Assembly (NCBI GenBank): GCA_903907305.1
Contig: CAIVNT010000593.1
Coordinates: 1 to 19,101 of the forward strand
DNA length: 19,101 nt
Origin: an uncultured Ignavibacteriota bacterium
GTDB taxonomy: Bacteria; Bacteroidota; Ignavibacteria; UBA10030; UBA8401
Reading direction: 5' to 3'
Shown: one piece after another, positions 8,297 to 13,780 of the stretch
Position numbering within the stretch: the stretch's first letter is position 1
Layout: every line of letters begins with the position of its first letter
Translations under genes and position numbers: made by a program
Notes under the pieces: model-generated
Told to the model about the DNA's origin: nothing
The model's input: only the letters and a program-made list of their open reading frames with translations
The model's database searches: none

Positions 8297-9043
8297 ATGA
8301 AACAGTTCGTCTTTTTTCTCTTGATCACCGCCGGCACTCTCTCCGCACAGCAATGGCAGTGGCCGGACAAACCGAAGAACATCACAGCACTTCCTTCATC
8401 CGTTACGGGACGCGATCTTCAGCGCGTGATGTTCGGTTATACCGGCGGTCTCGGAGTGAAATGCACCTATTGTCACGTTGGCGAGGAAGGTGCGGACTTT
8501 AAGGATTTCGATTTTGTTTCCGATGCAAAACCGGCGAAGAACAAGGCGCGGATGATGATCAAGATGGTGAAAGAGATCAACACAAAATACCTCGCTGATT
8601 TTCATGATGACAAGAACGCCGGCATTCAGGTTAACTGCCAGACATGTCACAGCGGAAAACCGACACCCATCACGCTTGAAGAGAAACTGAAGCAGACGTT
8701 CGATGCGGCTGGTCTCGATTCCACCGTGAAACAGTACCGCGCATTGCGCGAACAGTTCTACGGCGGAAACACCTACAACTTCAAAGAGGGAACTCTGCTG
8801 CGTCTTGCCGACAAGATCGCGGAAGATTCCACAAAGATGTCTGCGGCGATCGCCGTGGTGAATCTGAACATCGAGATGTATCCCGCATTCGCGTTCTCGT
8901 ATACACATCTTGCAAGCTGGTATGAGGATGCGGGGAACAAACAAGGCGCGATCGATAATTATAAGAAAGCGATCGAACTTACCCCCGGTTCGCGCGGCGA
9001 CCAAATGAAGAAACGTCTCGAAAAACTTCAAAGCGGGAAATAA
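8297..9043 (+). CDS. Dihaem c-type cytochrome with TPR-like C-terminus
   Basis: This is a 248-residue periplasmic protein with a signal peptide (about 1-18, ending LSAQQ). It carries two haem c sites: CTYCH (C56, C59, H60) and CQTCH (C114, C117, H118). Each is preceded by a methionine-bearing helix (RVMFGY with M45; ARMMIKMVKEIN with M86/M87/M90). This is the arrangement of photosynthetic reaction-centre cytochrome c subunit-type domains, but with two rather than four haems. Residues about 195-243 form a tetratricopeptide-like helix pair (AFSYTHLASWYEDAGN, AIDNYKKAIELTPG). Such proteins are common in non-photosynthetic bacteria, so no photosynthesis is implied. TAGGAG precedes the ATG, and the YdeI-family gene starts 9 bases after the stop. 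Confidence 0.88.
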   Translation: MKQFVFFLLITAGTLSAQQWQWPDKPKNITALPSSVTGRDLQRVMFGYTGGLGVKCTYCHVGEEGADFKDFDFVSDAKPAKNKARMMIKMVKEINTKYLADFHDDKNAGIQVNCQTCHSGKPTPITLEEKLKQTFDAAGLDSTVKQYRALREQFYGGNTYNFKEGTLLRLADKIAEDSTKMSAAIAVVNLNIEMYPAFAFSYTHLASWYEDAGNKQGAIDNYKKAIELTPGSRGDQMKKRLEKLQSGK

Positions 9044-9052
9044 CAGGGCACA

Positions 9053-9619
9053 ATGAAGGTCGGAACGACATTATATGTGCGGAACAGGACGGAATGGCGC
9101 GCCTGGCTGGCAAAGAATCATCGAACAGCCGCCGACATCTGGCTGATCTATTATAGGAAGGACTCGGGAAAGAAGCGGATCGATTACAGTCATGCCGTGG
9201 AAGAGGCGCTTTGTTACGGCTGGATCGACAGTATCGCAAAGAGCCGAGATGCGGAGAGCTGGGTGCAGCGGTTCTCACCGCGCCGTCCGAAAAGTATCCT
9301 CTCCGAACTGAACAAAGAGCGGATGCGGAAGATGATCAAAGCAAAGAAGATGCTGCGGGCAGGACTGGAAAGCGTCGCGCACCATTTGACATCAAATTCT
9401 CTGCAGCCGAAACGATTTGTTTTTCCAGCGGACATCCTGAAAGCGGTCAAAAAGAATCCTGTTGTATGGAAGCACTATCAAAAGTTCCCGCTTGCTTACC
9501 GCAGGATCCGTATCGGATGGATCGACGATTCGCGGAACAGGCCGGAATTTTTCAAAAAACGGCTTCAGTATTTTATTTCAATGACGGAAAAGAATAAACG
9601 CTTCGGAACGATACAGTAG
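9053..9619 (+). CDS. YdeI/OmpD-associated family protein
   Basis: This 188-residue soluble protein shows the YdeI family pattern. RNRTEWRAWLAKNH at the start is followed by IWLIYYRKDSGKKRIDYSHAVEEALCYGWID (about 28-58), then WVQRFSPRRPKSILSELN. The C-terminal domain (about 122-185) has the usual YRRIRIGWIDDSRNRPEF block and a basic tail. Members are loosely linked in the literature to peptide or bacteriocin resistance and to outer-membrane protein interactions. The biochemical activity is not established. It lies 9 bases after the cytochrome gene and 8 bases before the lipoprotein gene, as an inner member of an apparent operon. Its presence there is not explained by any known pathway. Confidence 0.88.
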   Translation: MKVGTTLYVRNRTEWRAWLAKNHRTAADIWLIYYRKDSGKKRIDYSHAVEEALCYGWIDSIAKSRDAESWVQRFSPRRPKSILSELNKERMRKMIKAKKMLRAGLESVAHHLTSNSLQPKRFVFPADILKAVKKNPVVWKHYQKFPLAYRRIRIGWIDDSRNRPEFFKKRLQYFISMTEKNKRFGTIQ

Positions 9620-9627
9620 GAGTTGTC

Positions 9628-10155
9628 ATGAGAATGAGAACGATGCCGGGGTTTTCAGTGGCCTCAATTTTATTTTTTTGTTTGCTCTCCGCAGGATGCA
9701 GTGAAAAGAAAGCGCTCGATTCGGACCTTGAGCAGGCCGGAACGGTCATCAAACGGATCCTTTCACCCGAGAATCTTTCTAATTCAATGTTTGCTGTCGC
9801 ATATCCGGAATGCAAACCGTCGCAGTTTGCGGGATATATGGTCTCGGGATTCGGCGCATCAGAACTGCCTCCGCTTGAATCGAATGCGGGTGAAGAAGAG
9901 ATACAATCAGCCCGCATCCTTCGCATGCCGCTCTGGCCGGACAGTGTTTCCATCGCAGCTGAAAAGCCCGATCCCGGTCAGCGAAAGCAGCTTGTCTTGA
10001 AATTTGATGACACCAAAGGGGTCCTGATCGTTGAATATTTCGAAGATGCCACATCACCTGCTGTAGGATCATCCGAGTTTACTGTTCCTAAGGTCACAGC
10101 TTCTGCAATGGCAAAACTGACCTATGGATCATATATAGAAATGGGTGGAAGATAA
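9628..10155 (+). CDS. Hypothetical lipoprotein, apparently frameshifted near the C-terminus
   Basis: The N-terminus has two arginines, a hydrophobic stretch (about 8-20) and the lipobox LSAGC with C24 as the lipidation site, so an outer- or inner-membrane lipoprotein is expected. The remaining 150 residues match no family I recognise. They are a small globular-looking domain with alternating strands (KQLVLKFDDTKGVLIVEYFED). The frame closes at TAA 10153-10155 after EMGGR. A -1 shift around 10147-10150 opens a proline- and glutamate-rich extension that runs cleanly to TAA at 10245-10247. This suggests a one-base loss (for example GGAAAG to GGAAG) or a sequencing error. AGGAG precedes the ATG. 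It belongs to the cytochrome-YdeI-MFS run. Confidence 0.72.
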   Translation: MRMRTMPGFSVASILFFCLLSAGCSEKKALDSDLEQAGTVIKRILSPENLSNSMFAVAYPECKPSQFAGYMVSGFGASELPPLESNAGEEEIQSARILRMPLWPDSVSIAAEKPDPGQRKQLVLKFDDTKGVLIVEYFEDATSPAVGSSEFTVPKVTASAMAKLTYGSYIEMGGR

Positions 10156-10247
10156 CGGCGCCTGCACCAAGCGAACCGGAAATTGAACAATCGCAACCTG
10201 TTACCGATTCGGCATTGCCGGATGTGAATTCTGTTTTCAAATTTTAA
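10149..10247 (+). pseudogene. Out-of-frame C-terminal tail of the lipoprotein gene
   Basis: Reading from 10149 gives 32 sense codons ending at TAA 10245-10247. The product contains TAPAPSEPEIEQSQP and ends NSVFKF. This is a credible flexible, acidic/proline-rich lipoprotein C-terminus, with codons like those of the neighbours. If joined to the preceding frame, the gap to the MFS start shrinks to about 10 bases, matching the 8-9 base gaps elsewhere in this operon. No slippery heptamer for programmed -1 frameshifting is visible at the junction. Confidence 0.55.
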
Positions 10248-10257
10248 ATTGAGGGAT

Positions 10258-11532
10258 ATGACAAGCGAGTTGAAAGATAAGATCTTTACACGATACCAGG
10301 TATTCATTATCGCCGTTCTGGCATTCATCCAGTTCACCGTAATACTGGATTTCATCATCATCGCTCCGCTCGGCGCCCTGCTGATGAAAACGATGGGAGT
10401 CACTCCGGCACAGTTCGGCACTGTCGTCTCCGCCTATGCATTCAGTGCAGGCATCTCCGGATTTCTTGCGGCAGGATTCGCGGATAAGTATGACCGGAAA
10501 AAATTCCTGATGTTCTTCTATGCCGGATTCCTTCTCGGCACGTTCTTCTGCGGACTCGCTCCGAATTTCTATGCACTTCTTGCAGCACGCATTATCACCG
10601 GCATCTTCGGCGGCGTGATCGCTTCTGTATCGCTGGCGATCGTCACGGATATCTTTGGGATGAATGTGCGAAGCCGCGTGATGGGATTCATTCAGATGTC
10701 CTTTGCCGTTGCTCAGGTGGCGGGGATCCCGCTCGGCATCTACCTCGCGAATGTGATCGGATGGCACGCGCCGTTCATGCTTATTGTCTGCATCGGTGTT
10801 CCCGCTGGTATCGCAATGTTGAAACTCATCCGTCCCATCGACACGCATCTCTCCGTGGAGCGGTCGCCGGACCATTCAGCGTTCCGACATTTGAAAAAAA
10901 CGATCTCGCATCCTGACTATGTGAAAGCTTTCGCTACCACTGCACTGCTTACGATCGGCGGATTCCTGATGATGCCGTTCTCCAGCGCGTTCCTTGTGAA
11001 CAACATCGGCATTCCACAAGCGCAGCTCCCCTACGTTTTCATGTTCACCGGTATGGCAACCATCATTATCCTACCGGTTGTCGGTAGAATCAGCGATACA
11101 GTGGGCAAATTCAGAATGTTCGTTATCGGAACGCTCGTTGCGGGGGTCGCAATCATCTATTACACAAATCTCTCTGTCACGCCGTTGTGGCAAGTAGTGC
11201 TGGTCAACGTTGTGCTCTTTGCGGGAATCATGTCACGCATGATACCGGCCACGACGCTGATGACTGCAATTCCGGAAATGCCGGACCGCGGTGCATTTAT
11301 GAGCATCAATTCTTCGCTTCAGCAGATCTCGGGGGGTATTGCTTCGGTGTTTGCGGGGACGATCATCGTTCAGGTCAATCAGGGGCCGCTGCAGAATTAC
11401 AATATTTTGGGATATACCTGCGTTACGCTGATGATCATCGGGATAGGAATGATGCATCTCATCAACAAGATGGCGGAAAAGAAAGCCGCATCCGCCGCTT
11501 CAAAGGCTGCCACGGAGATGATGGCGCATTGA
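10258..11532 (+). CDS. Major facilitator superfamily transporter (DHA1-like)
   Basis: This 12-helix inner-membrane antiporter has 424 residues from the ATG at 10258. An in-frame TTG at 10249 is possible but lacks a ribosome site; GAGGG lies close before the ATG. TM1 carries ILDFIIIAPLG with D31, as in drug/H+ antiporters. Motif A between TM2 and TM3 reads GFADKYDRKK (73-82). GFIQMSFAVAQVAGIPLGIYLA matches the antiporter-type motif C region in TM5. A central loop (about 200-220) separates two six-helix halves, and the C-terminus is short and charged. The substrate is not identifiable. It is the last gene of the cytochrome-YdeI-lipoprotein run and converges on the HxlR regulator, which may also control efflux but reads from the opposite strand. 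Confidence 0.92.
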   Translation: MTSELKDKIFTRYQVFIIAVLAFIQFTVILDFIIIAPLGALLMKTMGVTPAQFGTVVSAYAFSAGISGFLAAGFADKYDRKKFLMFFYAGFLLGTFFCGLAPNFYALLAARIITGIFGGVIASVSLAIVTDIFGMNVRSRVMGFIQMSFAVAQVAGIPLGIYLANVIGWHAPFMLIVCIGVPAGIAMLKLIRPIDTHLSVERSPDHSAFRHLKKTISHPDYVKAFATTALLTIGGFLMMPFSSAFLVNNIGIPQAQLPYVFMFTGMATIIILPVVGRISDTVGKFRMFVIGTLVAGVAIIYYTNLSVTPLWQVVLVNVVLFAGIMSRMIPATTLMTAIPEMPDRGAFMSINSSLQQISGGIASVFAGTIIVQVNQGPLQNYNILGYTCVTLMIIGIGMMHLINKMAEKKAASAASKAATEMMAH

Positions 11533-11536
11533 TCAT

Positions 11537-11557
11537 CGGGGAGTTCATCCCCGTTTT
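11537..11557 (+). terminator. Rho-independent terminator of the MFS gene, overlapping the hxlR 3' end
   Basis: CGGGGA (11537-11542), loop GTTCA and TCCCCG (11548-11553), followed by TTTT, form a 6-bp G/C-rich stem 4 bases after the transporter stop codon. The right arm lies within the last codons of the convergent regulator gene. Confidence 0.65.
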
Positions 11558-11910
11558 CTGATGATTCTTTTTCGGTGTTTCACTCCCCAGGCGTGCAGCT
11601 CTTCTATCACGTGATCGAGCGTTTTACCGTATTCCGTCAGCTCATATTGCACGCTGACGGGAATCGTATCGTGAACAGTCCTCAGCACAAGCTCGTTGAT
11701 CTCCAATTCCTTGAGCTCCTTCGAGAGCATCCGCGATGTGATCCCGTTCACTTCCCTCTGCATTTCCTTGAACCGTTTCTTCCCGAAGATCAACGAACCG
11801 ATGATCTGGATCTTCCATTTACCGCGGAGGATGTCCAGCGCATCGTTGATCGCCATCAGCTGTGATGTGCATTGTCCGAAGGACTTTGCGGGTTCTATCT
11901 TTCGTGTCAT
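11545..11910 (-). CDS. HxlR-family winged-helix transcriptional regulator
   Basis: This is a winged-helix DNA-binding repressor or activator of the HxlR/YodB/HypR family, 121 residues from the chosen start. Conserved blocks are DALDILRGKWKIQIIGSLIFGKKRFKEM (recognised HxlR core), ITSRMLSKELKELEINELV (recognition helix and wing) and YELTEYGKTL. The only cysteine, C14 in SFGQCTSQL, aligns with the N-terminal cysteine used by HypR and YodB to sense disulfide or quinone stress. An ATG at 11925 would add five residues, but the ATG at 11908-11910 has AAGGGA six bases upstream and is preferred. It is divergent from the QorB-like oxidoreductase, the same arrangement as ytfH-ytfG (qorB) in E. coli. 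It probably binds the palindromes between the two genes and responds to quinones or electrophiles. Confidence 0.9.
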   Translation of the reverse strand: MTRKIEPAKSFGQCTSQLMAINDALDILRGKWKIQIIGSLIFGKKRFKEMQREVNGITSRMLSKELKELEINELVLRTVHDTIPVSVQYELTEYGKTLDHVIEELHAWGVKHRKRIIRKRG

Positions 11911-11936
11911 AGAATGTCCCTTCATCGGTATAGATT

Positions 11937-11992
11937 AGTATACCGGTATACTTTAGGTAACTGGTTACTATTATATACTAATATATGTATAT
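11937..11992. promoter_or_regulatory. Cluster of palindromes, probable HxlR operator/promoter region
   Basis: Three inverted repeats lie in 56 bases between the divergent starts. A perfect 16-bp palindrome, AGTATACC/GGTATACT, is at 11937-11952. GTAAC-TG-GTTAC is at 11957-11968. ATATAC...GTATAT is at 11973-11992. They share TA-rich (G)TA(T)AC half-sites, as expected for dimeric winged-helix regulators of the HxlR/YodB type. The position suggests control of both the regulator and the oxidoreductase gene. Binding is inferred. Confidence 0.65.
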
Positions 11993-12044
11993 TGATACAG
12001 TGAATCAACGTGAACATCCATAAATTTCATTAAAGGAAAACAAT

Positions 12045-12911
12045 ATGATACTGATCACCGGAGCAACGGGCAATCTCGGTAAAGCAACACTCGAATTCTT
12101 ACTGAAAAAAGTTCCGGCATCATCCGTCGCCGCCATGGCGCGCCAGCCGGAGAAACTTGCGGATGTGAAAGCACTCGGAGTGGATGTGCGGCAGGGTGAT
12201 TATACGGACCCGGCATCGCTGTTGAATGCGTTCAAAGGGATCGACACTCTTTTTCTTGTTTCTTCAAGCGACATGACCGACCGCGCTGCGCAGCATATCA
12301 ATGCCTTCGATGCCGCAAAGCAGTCCGGCGTGAAACATATCGTCTTCACGAGCTTTCAGCGCAAACAGGATTCGGGATCTCCCATTCAATTTCTTGCACA
12401 AAGCTATATTGATACCGAGAAACACCTGAAAGCATCGGGAGTCACATACACCATCCTGAAGAACGGGCTCTATGCCGATGCCCTGCCGATGTTCCTCGGA
12501 CAAACAGTTCTTGAGACCGGGATCTTCTTTCCTGCCGGCACCACCAAGTCGGCATACACGTCGCGAAAAGATATGGCAGAAGCAGCGGCGAATGTTCTTG
12601 CAGGAACAGGACATGAGAACAAAGAATATGAACTGGCAACCGAAGAAAATGTCTCTTTCAACGATATTGCTTCTATTCTAAGCGAACTGTCCGGCAAAAC
12701 TGTCGGCTATGTCGATCCCGCAAAAGAAGTGTTCATTGACGCGTTGACAAAAGGAGGAGTTCCCGAAGGAATGATCGGAATGGCGACAGGATTTGCCGAG
12801 GCGATCAGGATCGGTGAATTCGCATCCGGTAAAACAGACCTGGAACGACTGCTCGGGCATTCACCGACAAGGATGAAAGAATCCCTGCGGATCATGTTTT
12901 TCTCTCATTAA
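12045..12911 (+). CDS. NmrA/QorB-like NAD(P)H-binding oxidoreductase
   Basis: This 288-residue atypical short-chain dehydrogenase/reductase belongs to the NmrA/QorB group (NAD(P)H:quinone oxidoreductase-like). The dinucleotide site ITGATGNLG is at residues 4-12. MARQPEKL (about 31-38) follows the second strand, where NADPH-binding relatives have a basic residue. GDYTDPASL and LFLVSSSD are characteristic, as are SGVKHIVFTS and VTYTILKNGLYAD. QorB of E. coli reduces quinones with NADPH, and this protein may do likewise. AAAGGA lies before the ATG. It is divergent from the HxlR gene and 53 bases before the FrnE-like gene, consistent with a quinone/electrophile stress unit. The exact substrate is not known. 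Confidence 0.9.
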   Translation: MILITGATGNLGKATLEFLLKKVPASSVAAMARQPEKLADVKALGVDVRQGDYTDPASLLNAFKGIDTLFLVSSSDMTDRAAQHINAFDAAKQSGVKHIVFTSFQRKQDSGSPIQFLAQSYIDTEKHLKASGVTYTILKNGLYADALPMFLGQTVLETGIFFPAGTTKSAYTSRKDMAEAAANVLAGTGHENKEYELATEENVSFNDIASILSELSGKTVGYVDPAKEVFIDALTKGGVPEGMIGMATGFAEAIRIGEFASGKTDLERLLGHSPTRMKESLRIMFFSH

Positions 12912-12964
12912 TCCAATGAAAGAGATCACCATTACCATAATGTCCTATAGAATATATTGACCAT

Positions 12965-13594
12965 ATGAAAGTAGAGATCTGGTCCGATGTGATGTGCCCC
13001 TTCTGTTACATCGGAAAACGAAAATTCGAACAGGCGCTGGAACAATTCCCCGGCAAAGGACAGGTGGAAGTGGAATGGAAAAGTTTTCAGCTCAATCCGG
13101 AGATGAAGACCGAACCCTCCAAAACCATCAACGAGTATCTGGCGGAACATAAAGGGATCTCTGTTGCTCAGGCGAAACAGATGAATGACCGTGTCACTGC
13201 TATGGCCGCGGAGGTCGGTCTGCAGTACGATTTTTCGAAAGCGGTCGTCGCGAATTCCTTCGATGCACACCGGTTGTCTCACTTTGCGAAGAGGCACGGC
13301 AGACAGGATGCGATGGAAGAACGTCTCTTCAAAGCATATTTTACCGAGGGAAAGAACACCGCGGACCGTGAAACTCTGGCTGCACTGGCGGTCGAAGTGG
13401 GACTTGATGAAGTCGAGATCCGCACGATGCTTTCCGGCAGTGAGTTCTCAGACGATGTGAATAGGGATATCTATGAAGCGAATCAGGTCGGAGCGCGCGG
13501 CGTTCCGTTCTTTGTCTTCGACAACAAATATGGTGTCTCCGGTGCTCAGTCGACCGAAGTATTCCTGCAGGTACTGAACAAAGCTTCCGCATAA
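12965..13594 (+). CDS. DsbA-family thiol oxidoreductase, FrnE-like
   Basis: This 209-residue thioredoxin-fold protein belongs to the FrnE branch of the DsbA family. It has no signal peptide, so it is cytoplasmic. The N-terminal strand KVEIWSDVMCPFCYIGK carries the redox pair C11 and C14 (CPFC). An all-helical insert (about 50-165) includes SFDAHRLSHFAKRHG, typical of FrnE. GVPFFVFDNKYGVSGAQ near the end supplies the cis-proline P181. Family members handle disulfides in the cytosol and have been linked to oxidative-stress tolerance and polyketide biosynthesis. Its place after the QorB-like gene, and before a strong terminator, suggests it is part of the HxlR-controlled stress unit. Confidence 0.92.
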   Translation: MKVEIWSDVMCPFCYIGKRKFEQALEQFPGKGQVEVEWKSFQLNPEMKTEPSKTINEYLAEHKGISVAQAKQMNDRVTAMAAEVGLQYDFSKAVVANSFDAHRLSHFAKRHGRQDAMEERLFKAYFTEGKNTADRETLAALAVEVGLDEVEIRTMLSGSEFSDDVNRDIYEANQVGARGVPFFVFDNKYGVSGAQSTEVFLQVLNKASA

Positions 13595-13613
13595 CAAGGT
13601 TCATATGTACGCT

Positions 13614-13650
13614 ACGGCTGATTCCGTCCGGAACAGCCGTTGTGTTTTTG
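13614..13650 (+). terminator. Strong rho-independent terminator after the FrnE-like gene
   Basis: ACGGCTG (13614-13620) pairs with CAGCCGT (13634-13640). After a single bulged A, TTCC pairs with GGAA around a GTCC loop, giving 11 base pairs. A TGTGTTTTTG tract follows. It lies 19 bases after the stop codon. Confidence 0.85.
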
Positions 13651-13780
13651 TATTCATACAAACTTGTCCTCTTTCCTTTTAAATCTGCATTCTCTTCCGC
13701 AACTGTTGAGTAATTCCTCCGTATATTTTCAGATTATGTCTCTTCCAAAATATTATTGAACATCATCTGAAAGGTCTACC

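Noticed and set aside
8297..9043. Evidence for photosynthesis from the reaction-centre-type cytochrome
   Set aside because: Only two haem sites are present and no reaction-centre or chlorophyll genes adjoin. Such cytochromes are common in non-photosynthetic bacteria.
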